From Bacteroidia bacterium (lineage in GTDB: Bacteria > Bacteroidota > Bacteroidia > Bacteroidales > CAJPTX01): a DNA stretch of 5,992 nt. The position numbers and the translations under genes are program-made. Below are positions 1-5,848 of the stretch, piece by piece (the stretch's first letter is position 1; the number at the start of each line of letters is the position of its first letter). The notes under the pieces are model-generated. The model was not told the DNA's origin. It worked only from the letters and a program-made list of their open reading frames with translations, and searched no databases. The stretch covers positions 1 to 5,992 of the forward strand of contig CAJPTS010000116.1 in assembly GCA_905373625.1 (NCBI GenBank), written 5' to 3'.

Positions 1-412
1 CTGCTACTGCGCGCCAGACTTGGTGTACAAAACCAATTGACTCACGATGCTTTAACCGATTCTTATGCGGGAAGGTAATGTTTGTCGGGACAACCAAGCG
101 CGTTTGCAGGATTGAGGTACGAATCTGCGCATAATGAGAAAAAGTCTGACACGCATCTTCTAGCTCACCTCGTTCTTCGGGCGAGAGTTCGCCTTCTAAT
201 TCTTTGTAACAAAGCTCTTCAAAATGAGATAGCTGCGGATTCGCCTCTCTAATGTTCTTTAGACGAGCGAGCATAGAACTGGATACCGATCCCGTTTCAA
301 TAGTATTCGCCGCTTGTTCCAACTCGTCATTTATCCTCAATGCCTCTTCTGCATTAAGGATTCCAGATCGGAGCTGCTCCAGTCGTTTATCTTCGTGTAA
401 TTCCTTTTGCAT
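1..412 (-). CDS. Probable anti-sigma-factor-like protein, N-terminal part (partial, runs off left edge)
   Basis: An open frame runs from an ATG at 412-410 to the window edge without a stop, giving 137 residues. It starts 8 bp after the stop of the ECF sigma gene, so the two are almost certainly co-transcribed, the usual place for a sigma regulator. The visible part is soluble, charged and helical. It carries two similar acidic modules: 'LRSGILNAEEALRINDELEQ' at about residues 14-33 and 'LEGELSPEERGELEDACQ' at about 72-89. The second resembles the 'LxGELSPEExxELE' segment common near the N-terminus of Bacteroidetes anti-sigma proteins. There is no Hx3CxxC zinc motif (only H63/C68 and a lone C88), so it is not a canonical zinc-binding anti-sigma factor. 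The end of the visible part is basic (HKNRLKHR, 116-123), which could precede a membrane segment beyond the edge. That this protein inhibits the neighbouring sigma factor is inference from position. Confidence 0.72.
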   Translation of the reverse strand, partial: MQKELHEDKRLEQLRSGILNAEEALRINDELEQAANTIETGSVSSSMLARLKNIREANPQLSHFEELCYKELEGELSPEERGELEDACQTFSHYAQIRTSILQTRLVVPTNITFPHKNRLKHRESIGFVHQVWRAVA

Positions 413-420
413 TGTCTTTG

Positions 421-903
421 TTATAGAAGGTTATCAAGTTCGCCTAAATAATTACGTAAGAATTGTCTTGCACGATGTATATACACTTTTACTTGCGCTT
501 CAGATAGGTTCGCAATTTCCCCGATCTCAGCATAACTATACCCCTCATAATCCCGCAAAAGTATAGCGGTGCGTTGAGCTTCGGGCAGAAGTGCGAGCCC
601 TTTATTTATATGCTCTTGAATGTCAAAGTCGGAACGCTGTTCGTAGACACGTGCATGCGCCTCTTCTACGCCCACTTGTTGCCTCGTGGTTCGCATAATA
701 TCTACAGCCGCATTGTATAACGTCGTAAACAAGTAAGAACGCGCACTCCCCGCTTTTACGTTGTCGTGTTTTTCCCAAAGGCGTGTAAAACTTTCTTGCA
801 CCAAGTCTTCCGCAATTACCGCGTTAGACATTAGGCGCATGGCAAAGCGATACAGTCCATCTGCATAAAGGTCTACACTTTCATTGTACTCCTTAGCCGT
901 CAT
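421..903 (-). CDS. ECF-subfamily RNA polymerase sigma-70 factor
   Basis: A 160-residue protein with the two-domain layout of extracytoplasmic-function sigma factors. It would bind core RNA polymerase and direct it to a specific promoter set. Region 2 covers about residues 6-70 and includes 'AEDLVQESFTRLWE' (31-44), the typical core-binding helix. A linker of about 30 residues follows, then region 4 at about 106-153: 'LPEAQRTAILLRDYEGYSYAEIGE' type sequence, with the -35-reading helix-turn-helix around 123-145 ending 'VKVYIHRARQFLRNYL'. Regions 1 and 3 are absent and there is no C-terminal extension, so it is a minimal ECF. The ATG at 903 is the first start, sits after an A-rich stretch without a clear Shine-Dalgarno, and leaves region 2 complete. 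It is followed after 8 bp by a probable anti-sigma gene. Target regulon and inducing signal cannot be read from the sequence. Confidence 0.95.
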   Translation of the reverse strand: MTAKEYNESVDLYADGLYRFAMRLMSNAVIAEDLVQESFTRLWEKHDNVKAGSARSYLFTTLYNAAVDIMRTTRQQVGVEEAHARVYEQRSDFDIQEHINKGLALLPEAQRTAILLRDYEGYSYAEIGEIANLSEAQVKVYIHRARQFLRNYLGELDNLL

Positions 904-933
904 CTTTTTTATGCAAAACCTTGAGCCTCAAAT

Positions 934-941
934 CAAAGGTA
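934..941 (-). promoter_or_regulatory. Candidate Bacteroidetes -7 box (TACCTTTG) upstream of the ECF sigma gene
   Basis: On the minus strand the sequence TACCTTTG matches the Bacteroidetes primary-sigma -7 consensus TAnnTTTG exactly. It lies about 31 bp upstream of the ECF start codon, giving a short leader. I see no good TTTG -33 box at the usual distance (the nearest is a TTTTA run), so the assignment rests on the -7 element and its position. It sits in the 156 bp gap after trmN6, which suggests that the sigma/anti-sigma pair has its own promoter in addition to any read-through. Confidence 0.4.
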
Positions 942-1059
942 AGACGGAGAGCGGTATAAAATGTTACTGGCTGCCTAAAATTTCTTCTAATCTTGGTAAG
1001 TAAAGCTCTCTCCCGCAAGTATTTGTGCACGCTATTTTACGTTCTTCAGACGCTTAGGA

Positions 1060-1776
1060 CTAAAAATCTAAGTAGAACGATTGGGTTAAGGCTTTGTATT
1101 CTTGCGAGAATTCTCCGCTGCTATCGTGAATAAAGATCTCGGAGAGTTTCGGAGTACACTTCTCGTACGCAAACTCGCACAGGAGGCGTTTCGTACGCTT
1201 CATAGGCTGATCTGCTACTTGTACTTGCTGACAGCAATATAGGCCTGCCTGTGCCGCAAGTGCGATAAACTGACTACCTTCGGCAATCGGGAAGATAGCA
1301 ACAAAGCGTCCTGTGCGGGCAAGGCAAAGCGTTAATCCTGCCACTAGGTCTTCCAAAGGGAGTGTGTCTGCGTGCCGCATAACATTGCGCCGCGCGTTGG
1401 GTGAAGGGAGCGCTCCGACGTAATAAGGCGGATTACTCACCACCAGATCGTATGCTACATCGCACTGCTCAGCATACTCTTGAAACGAGGTTTGTATTAC
1501 CTGCATCTGGTGTGCCCAAGGCGAGAGATCGGCATTGGCTCTTGCTTGCTCACAGGCTTGCAGATCGATATCAATAGCATCTACGGAATGCGCGCCGCGT
1601 TGTAATAACTGAAGTGCTACGACCCCCGTGCCCGTACCTACTTCCAGTATCCTATGCCCTTCTGGTGCTGGCGTCCAGGCACCGAGCAATACTCCGTCTG
1701 TATTTACACGCATTACATCGCGCTGCTGATACACTACGAACTGCTTAAAACGAAAATAGTCGCTCCCGCGCGGCAT
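1060..1776 (-). CDS. trmN6: tRNA1(Val) (adenine(37)-N6)-methyltransferase TrmN6 (YfiC family)
   Basis: A 238-residue class I S-adenosylmethionine-dependent methyltransferase. In E. coli the family methylates N6 of A37, next to the anticodon of tRNA1(Val). The N-terminal 'FRFKQFVVYQQRDVMRVNTD' followed by GVLLGAW (residues 8-34) is the family hallmark. The SAM-binding motif I is 'ILEVGTGTGVVALQLL' (43-58), the acidic end of strand 2 is 'AIDID' (67-71), and the catalytic motif IV is NPPY (115-118), as expected for N6-adenine methylation. Length and motif order fit the complete family. The start at 1776 lies 3 bp after the lolD stop, so it is translated from the upstream operon and is its last gene; 156 bp separates it from the ECF sigma gene. 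The exact tRNA target in this organism is inferred from the family. Confidence 0.93.
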   Translation of the reverse strand: MPRGSDYFRFKQFVVYQQRDVMRVNTDGVLLGAWTPAPEGHRILEVGTGTGVVALQLLQRGAHSVDAIDIDLQACEQARANADLSPWAHQMQVIQTSFQEYAEQCDVAYDLVVSNPPYYVGALPSPNARRNVMRHADTLPLEDLVAGLTLCLARTGRFVAIFPIAEGSQFIALAAQAGLYCCQQVQVADQPMKRTKRLLCEFAYEKCTPKLSEIFIHDSSGEFSQEYKALTQSFYLDF

Positions 1777-1779
1777 AAA

Positions 1780-2442
1780 TTAGGCAATTATAGATCCGTC
1801 TGCCATACGCACCACTAGGTCGGACTGTTCGGCTAGTAGTGGGTCGTGCGTAACAATGACAAAGGTCTGATGAAACTCGTCTCTAAGACGGAAGAAGAGC
1901 GAATGGAGCTCCTCCTTGTTGCCTGTATCTAAGTTCCCCGATGGCTCGTCTGCAAGTACAATCTTGGGGTTATTGATTAATGCACGCGCCACAGCCACTC
2001 GTTGCTGTTCTCCGCCCGAGAGTTGATGGGGTTTATGGGCAAGGCGTTCTGACAAACCTAAGAAGTCTAGCAATTCTGTAGCCCGCGGACGGATGCGTGA
2101 GTACGGAATCCCTTGAATAAGAGCTGGTATGCAGACGTTCTCAAGAGCCGAGAACTCGGGTAACAGGTGATGGAATTGAAAAACAAAGCCAATTTCTCTA
2201 TTCCGGAAACGCGCCAGTTTATTGCCTCGGAGTGCAAAGACATCAATTCCGTTAATAAACACTTGCCCAGCGTCGGGACGGAGCATCGTACCGAGTATTT
2301 GCAGCAAGGTGGTTTTACCTGCACCAGAGGCACCAACAATCGTGGCGACGCAAGAGGCGGGGATGGAGAGTGATACTGCGCGCAGTACTTCCAACTGGTC
2401 ATAGCTCTTACATACGTCCCGAACTTGGACTAAGGACGCCAT
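1780..2442 (-). CDS. lolD: LolD-type ABC transporter ATP-binding protein (lipoprotein release)
   Basis: A 220-residue single ABC ATPase domain. LolD powers the LolCDE inner-membrane complex, which extracts lipoproteins from the inner membrane for delivery to the outer membrane. Visible motifs: Walker A GASGAGKTT (37-45), Q-loop in 'GFVFQFHHLLPEFSALENV' (85-103), ABC signature LSGGEQ (141-146), Walker B 'IVLADEP' (161-167), D-loop 'GNLD' (169-172) and H-loop THD (198-200). The 'QFHHLLPEFSALENV' segment matches the LolD subgroup better than MacB or FtsE, though the LolD/MacB/FtsE families are close. No membrane partner (LolC/LolE) lies in the window, so the permease must be encoded elsewhere, a common arrangement in Bacteroidetes. 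The gene begins 4 bp after the GNAT stop and ends 3 bp before trmN6. Family and ATPase function are certain; the precise transported substrate is inferred. Confidence 0.92.
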   Translation of the reverse strand: MASLVQVRDVCKSYDQLEVLRAVSLSIPASCVATIVGASGAGKTTLLQILGTMLRPDAGQVFINGIDVFALRGNKLARFRNREIGFVFQFHHLLPEFSALENVCIPALIQGIPYSRIRPRATELLDFLGLSERLAHKPHQLSGGEQQRVAVARALINNPKIVLADEPSGNLDTGNKEELHSLFFRLRDEFHQTFVIVTHDPLLAEQSDLVVRMADGSIIA

Positions 2443-2446
2443 TATG

Positions 2447-3028
2447 TTAGTAGGACTTCAGATGTATGCCGTCGTAATGATAGACCAATTTGCGCAACTC
2501 CACGATGGATTGATCTAAAACGGGGGACGCAAGGTTCGGATCATTAGACATTAGATACAATGGCACTGCGGGCGACGGGGGCTGATAGGGGGGCTGTAAA
2601 TAATTTTTCTTAACCACGACAAGCCCTTCGCGTTCATAGAAATTTAGGCGTCTAGTGCTAATTTCATTATCTGGCGGTTCTACTTCTAGAAGCAGCGGTT
2701 TCTCGCTATTGGCCAATATCATGCGTAAGAGATGCCGTCCATGACCCAGATTACGATAATCTGGCGCGAGGGCAAAATGCTCACCGTAGATAACTCTACT
2801 CAGAATCCAGAAATGCATCATCCCGATACATCTCTCTTTTAAGTACACGCGATAGAAATAGACTGCATCGTTTGTGAGAGCTTGCGCCATACTCTCCACC
2901 GTTCTTCGTTCGGTAAAGGGGAAGGCGCTGGTGTAAAGATCCACAATATCGAGCAACTCTACGGGCGTTTTAGTCCGTCTGATCTCAAGCTCGCCGACGT
3001 GTAAGCCATCTAGAGCAACGATACTCAT
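2447..3028 (-). CDS. GNAT-family N-acetyltransferase
   Basis: A 193-residue protein with a GNAT fold, which transfers an acetyl group from acetyl-CoA to an amine. The acetyl-CoA pyrophosphate-binding motif A is visible as 'HFALAPDYRNLGHGRHLLRM' (84-103), with the R-x-x-G-x-G core at 92-97. The next strand is 'LLLEVEPP' and the motif B region is 'RRLNFYEREGLVVV'. After the core there is a C-terminal extension of about 50 residues with a proline-rich patch (QPPYQPPSP), a layout I associate with a conserved but uncharacterised Bacteroidetes GNAT group. The start codon at 3028-3026 directly abuts the pyk stop (0 bp), and lolD follows after 4 bp, so translation is probably coupled to pyk. The acceptor cannot be told from the sequence; a small molecule, a protein lysine or a protein N-terminus are all possible. 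Confidence 0.9.
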   Translation of the reverse strand: MSIVALDGLHVGELEIRRTKTPVELLDIVDLYTSAFPFTERRTVESMAQALTNDAVYFYRVYLKERCIGMMHFWILSRVIYGEHFALAPDYRNLGHGRHLLRMILANSEKPLLLEVEPPDNEISTRRLNFYEREGLVVVKKNYLQPPYQPPSPAVPLYLMSNDPNLASPVLDQSIVELRKLVYHYDGIHLKSY

Positions 3029-4450
3029 CTATTTGGCAGCGGTTGCTAGGATATTCTTTACTTGACAAATTTCTATAAACGAAGCGCCATTCGTAGAACC
3101 AAAACTCCCTGCTAAGACAAGAATAACGTCATCATTCGTAATCTTACCTTTTTGTAAAAGTTTCTGCACGGCATGCGTAATAAACTCATCGCGAGAGGGG
3201 TAACGAGGTAATTCAAAAGGTTCAACGCCGTAGGAGAGTTGTAATTCTCGTTTTATGTACTCTTTATAACACATGGCATAGATAGGGATCTGACCACGAA
3301 AAGCGGCCAGATAACGTGCCGTCCGCCCCGTGAGAGTATCGGCGATGATAGCACGTATCGGCATACTCTCGCAAGCTCTCACTGTCATGCGTGCCAGCGT
3401 CTCCAAGAGTGGATTGGAAACGCGGTGCAATTTTTGGTCTAGATCCTTCGGTGTATGCTTTTCTATTTCCTCCGCAATACGCGTCATGGTCTGTACAGCC
3501 TCTAGGGGATATTTGCCGTTGGCTGTCTCGCCACTCAACATTATGGCATCTACGCGCTGATAAATGGCATTCGCCACGTCGCTGATCTCGGCACGTGTCG
3601 GACGCGGATTCTCTATCATCGTGTGCAGCATCTGCGTGGCTATAATGACGGGTTTTTTACTCTCAATGCACTTCTTAACTATCATACGCTGCGCAGGAGG
3701 TACACACTCGCCAGGGATCTCAATGCCGAGATCGCCGCGAGCAACCATAATGCCGTATGCATGATCAAGTATCTGATCTATATTATCAATCCCCTGCTGG
3801 TTCTCAATCTTGGCAATGATGCGGGCATCACTCCCCGCCCCGCGCATAAACTCCTGTACTCGGATTATATCCTCACGTGTTCGGACAAAGGAGTGAGCTA
3901 TGAAGCGCACGTTCTTCTTTGCTGCGATGCGTAGAAATTCCATATCGCGTTCGCTCAATGCTGGCAGATCTATTGGGATGCCGGGAATATTTACACTTTT
4001 ACGACGCTTAATTACGCCATCTGTTTGCGGAGTACAAATTACAGAATCCGCTTTCTTGACGGTTACTATGAGTTCCAATGCACCGTCATCGATAAGTACT
4101 TTGCTGCCTTCGCTAATAGTTTCCAAAAACCGATTAGACGTGAGATAAAGTACACTACCGCGGGAGACTCCTTGTATATCGCCGAAGACCTCGAGCGGTT
4201 GTCCAGCCACGACGTCTAAGTCGTCTCCGTGAGCGGAAGTACGCAACTCAGGTCCTTTCGTATCTATCAGCAGCGCTGCATCGGGCGCATATTCGCGCAG
4301 CTTGTCTATCATCTCGCCCATCTCTTCTGGCGTTTGATGCGCCGTATTAAGACGGAAGACGTTTACGCCCGCTTCCAAGAGCGCGGCAATGAATTTGCGA
4401 TCGTAATGCAAACTAGAAAGCGTTGCAACGATTTTTGTCCGCTTGGTCAT
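3029..4450 (-). CDS. pyk: Pyruvate kinase
   Basis: A 473-residue enzyme converting phosphoenolpyruvate and ADP to pyruvate and ATP, the last step of glycolysis. The N-terminal barrel strand carries 'NVFRLNTAH' (30-38), where R33 and N35 match phosphate/K+-site residues and the usual serine is alanine. 'LLIDTKGPELRT' (60-71) follows; K65, E68 and T71 correspond to the pattern seen in K+-dependent enzymes. The B domain occupies roughly 73-170. The signature 'IIAKIENQQGI' (about 211-221) holds the catalytic lysine and a metal-binding glutamate, and 'IMVARGDLGIEIP' (about 234-246) the metal-binding aspartate. 'IIATQML' and 'NPRPTRAEISDVANAI' (about 269-296) complete the active site. The C-terminal domain ends in 'VILVLAGSFGSTNGAS', a region that holds allosteric sites in other pyruvate kinases. 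It lies 47 bp after fbp and abuts the GNAT gene without a gap. No Shine-Dalgarno is seen at its start. It is a complete gene. Confidence 0.96.
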   Translation of the reverse strand: MTKRTKIVATLSSLHYDRKFIAALLEAGVNVFRLNTAHQTPEEMGEMIDKLREYAPDAALLIDTKGPELRTSAHGDDLDVVAGQPLEVFGDIQGVSRGSVLYLTSNRFLETISEGSKVLIDDGALELIVTVKKADSVICTPQTDGVIKRRKSVNIPGIPIDLPALSERDMEFLRIAAKKNVRFIAHSFVRTREDIIRVQEFMRGAGSDARIIAKIENQQGIDNIDQILDHAYGIMVARGDLGIEIPGECVPPAQRMIVKKCIESKKPVIIATQMLHTMIENPRPTRAEISDVANAIYQRVDAIMLSGETANGKYPLEAVQTMTRIAEEIEKHTPKDLDQKLHRVSNPLLETLARMTVRACESMPIRAIIADTLTGRTARYLAAFRGQIPIYAMCYKEYIKRELQLSYGVEPFELPRYPSRDEFITHAVQKLLQKGKITNDDVILVLAGSFGSTNGASFIEICQVKNILATAAK

Positions 4451-4497
4451 AATAAAATTTTCGAGTAAAACCGACTTTACAAGGGAGTATGATAGGC

Positions 4498-5517
4498 TTA
4501 ACGGTCGTTTTCCTCAATGCAACGCATTACGTCTTCGACCATTCCTTTTGATCCGACAAAAAGCGGCGTACGCTCATGTACAGATTGAGGAACAATATCT
4601 AGGATGGGTATAACGCCGTTTGTAGCCATCCCTCCTGCCTGCTCTGCCAAAAAAGCCATGGGGTTACACTCGTAAAGTAGGCGTAATTTCCCTCGCGGTG
4701 CGTCTGCTGTGGCAGGGTAGATATAAATCCCACCTTTCAAAAGGTTGCGATGAAAATCTGCGACGAGCGACCCTATGTAACGACCTTTGTAGGGCTTCTT
4801 GTGCTCGGGGTCATACTTCTGACAGTCGGTTATGTAGGTTTGTAAACCTTTTGAAAATTGCTGCACGTACCCTTCATTCGTGCTATAAATTGTCCCCCTT
4901 TCAGGCGTGGTAATGCTGCCATGTGAGAGACAGAACTCTCCGATGCTCGGGTCTAATGTAAAGCCATAAACGCCACGCCCAGTAGTATAAACTAACATGG
5001 TAGAGCTTCCATAAATGACGTAACCCGCAGCGCATTGCATACGTCCAGACTGCAAAAAATCTGCTTCGCGAGCCACTTCGCCTCGCGGAGAGATACGACG
5101 ATAGATACTAAAGATTGTCCCTATGGAAACGTTTACATCTATGTTTGACGAGCCGTCTAGCGGATCCATGCAAACGATGTAGTTCCCATTCTTTGCAAGA
5201 TCAGTATCAAAAATTATAGACTCCTGATTCTCTTCCGAGACCACGCCACAGCACTCTCCGCTATTGCGACAAGCGAGTATAAACTGCTCGTTAGCCAGTA
5301 CGTCTAGCTTCTTCTGATCCTCGCCTTGTACATTAGAAGAGCCCGCATCGCCCAGTATATCTACTAAGCCCGCCTTATTAACCTTCTTGTTCACAATTTT
5401 GGCAGCCACGGCCAAATGGTAAAGCAGACGCGAGAACTCGCCCGAGGCATAAGGGAAGTCTGCCTGACGATCTATAATAAACTGATTGAGCGTAACCACG
5501 CGATATGGAGATGCCAT
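4498..5517 (-). CDS. fbp: Class I fructose-1,6-bisphosphatase
   Basis: A 339-residue class I FBPase that hydrolyses fructose 1,6-bisphosphate to fructose 6-phosphate and phosphate, the committed step of gluconeogenesis. Metal-site residues are intact: GEDQKKLD (65-72), the E95-E96 pair in 'VVSEEN', and 'CMDPLDGSSNID' (116-127) with D118 and D121. The family signature 'GKLRLLYECNPMA' (276-288) includes the metal-binding E283. The substrate-side sequences 'YIGSLVADFHRNLLKGG' (247-263) and 'GGIYIYPATADAPRGKLRLL' (262-281) are also typical. The ATG at 5517 gives an N-terminus 'MASPYRVVTLNQFIIDRQADF' of the usual length. It is the first gene of the five-gene run and is preceded by an exact -7 promoter box. 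Class I assignment is firm; many Bacteroidetes also carry or instead use a class III enzyme, which is not visible here. Confidence 0.96.
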   Translation of the reverse strand: MASPYRVVTLNQFIIDRQADFPYASGEFSRLLYHLAVAAKIVNKKVNKAGLVDILGDAGSSNVQGEDQKKLDVLANEQFILACRNSGECCGVVSEENQESIIFDTDLAKNGNYIVCMDPLDGSSNIDVNVSIGTIFSIYRRISPRGEVAREADFLQSGRMQCAAGYVIYGSSTMLVYTTGRGVYGFTLDPSIGEFCLSHGSITTPERGTIYSTNEGYVQQFSKGLQTYITDCQKYDPEHKKPYKGRYIGSLVADFHRNLLKGGIYIYPATADAPRGKLRLLYECNPMAFLAEQAGGMATNGVIPILDIVPQSVHERTPLFVGSKGMVEDVMRCIEENDR

Positions 5518-5549
5518 CTTACAAATGCCTAACTTTTATCTTAACATTT

Positions 5550-5557
5550 CAAATATA
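5550..5557 (-). promoter_or_regulatory. Bacteroidetes -7 box (TATATTTG) of the fbp promoter
   Basis: TATATTTG on the minus strand matches the TAnnTTTG -7 consensus exactly and ends 32 nt before the fbp start codon, the right place for a short-leader promoter. A weak TTCG lies upstream where a TTTG -33 box would be sought, but spacing is short (about 15 bp). As the five downstream minus-strand genes are tightly packed, this is the best candidate for the operon promoter. Confidence 0.55.
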
Positions 5558-5590
5558 CGCATTTTTAACGTGCGAACTCGGCTTATATGC

Positions 5591-5608
5591 AAAAGACGCT
5601 CCCAGCGT
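5591..5608 (-). terminator. Short terminator-like hairpin on the minus strand
   Basis: On the minus strand a 5-bp perfect stem ACGCT/AGCGT with a GGG loop (5608-5596) is followed by CTTTT (5595-5591). This is the shape of a small intrinsic terminator, but the stem and the T run are both short. It lies upstream of the fbp -7 box, so it would stop a minus-strand transcript arriving from the right, for example one from the inverted-repeat region, before it reaches fbp. Confidence 0.3.
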
Positions 5609-5649
5609 TGTGAACTGAACTCCGAAACTCTTCTTACCAAAGCGTTGCC

Positions 5650-5745
5650 AAAGGCTGGACGGCGACGCCCCGCGCTGCAGGTTGGGAGACTACAGAAAAC
5701 GTTGATAATCAAGTCTTTCGTAGGGGCGCGCCTCGCCCAGCCTTT
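5650..5745. repeat. GC-rich imperfect inverted repeat able to form a long stem with a nested hairpin
   Basis: The outer arms AAAGGCTGG (5650-5658) and CCAGCCTTT (5737-5745) pair perfectly over 9 bp. After a small internal loop, GGCG (5661-5664) pairs with CGCC (5729-5732), and after one bulged A, CGCCCC (5666-5671) pairs with GGGGCG (5723-5728), about 19 pairs in all. Inside the loop AGACT (5687-5691) pairs with AGTCT (5712-5716), extendable by G-C and G-U pairs, leaving a 20-nt A-rich apical loop. The arms are far more G+C-rich than the flanking DNA. It could be a structured RNA, a REP/MITE-like dispersed repeat, or a barrier between divergent genes. No flanking target-site duplication is apparent, and no T tract directly follows on either strand. 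Strand of action is undecided. Confidence 0.6.
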
Positions 5746-5822
5746 CGTCTGTTAAATACGTATGCGCATTTCCTTACACGCATGGTGATTATTTCGTCAT
5801 TCGTCTCTCATGTTTCGTCTCT
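5744..5822 (+). repeat. Cluster of four TTCGTC repeats upstream of the AAA-ATPase-like gene
   Basis: TTCGTC occurs at 5744-5749, 5793-5798, 5800-5805 and 5814-5819; the last two extend to TTCGTCTCT. The last three copies start 7 and 14 bp apart. Copies 2-4 lie between the arms of an 8-bp perfect inverted repeat, TTTCCTTA (5769-5776) and TAAGGAAA (5822-5829). Position just upstream of the -7-like box would fit a regulator-binding array, but the unit is short and function is unproven. Confidence 0.4.
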
Positions 5823-5848
5823 AAGGAAAGGGGGAGAGTCTTTTTTTG

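Noticed and set aside
252..566. Plus-strand open frame of 104 codons
   Set aside because: It is antisense to the anti-sigma-like and ECF sigma genes, which show clear family motifs; its translation has no recognisable domain.
2067..2402. Minus-strand open frame of 111 codons
   Set aside because: It lies wholly inside lolD in another frame; the LolD frame has every ABC motif and the shadow has none.
3623..3934. Plus-strand open frames antisense to pyruvate kinase (also 3900-4148, 4229-4468 and others)
   Set aside because: All lie opposite the conserved pyk frame and look like codon shadows without domain features.
4417..4426. AAAGCGTTGC shared with 5639-5648 beside the inverted repeat
   Set aside because: A single 10-mer match, one copy inside conserved pyk coding sequence; likely chance.
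3029..4450. Serine-to-alanine change in the pyruvate kinase 'NTAH' motif as a sign of inactivation
   Set aside because: All main catalytic and metal residues are intact, and from memory the same NTAH form occurs in other Bacteroidetes pyruvate kinases, so it looks lineage-typical.
4451..4497. Terminator or promoter between fbp and pyk
   Set aside because: Only a weak A+T stem (GTAAA/TTTAC) is present, with no T tract and no TAnnTTTG box, so read-through is the simpler view.
5486..5755. Plus-strand open frame of 89 codons as a real gene
   Set aside because: It starts inside fbp on the opposite strand, overlaps the fbp promoter and the inverted repeat, and has no Shine-Dalgarno; its 3' part is treated only as a possible repeat-derived frame.
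5756..5769. Overlapping palindromes ATACGTAT and ATGCGCAT as an operator
   Set aside because: Short self-complementary 8-mers are common and there is no repeat of the pattern in the window to support a binding site.
5819..5847. Plus-strand terminator CTCT...AGAG followed by T7
   Set aside because: The stem is only 4 bp with a 12-nt loop, too weak; the T7 tract more likely belongs to the promoter region of the downstream gene.
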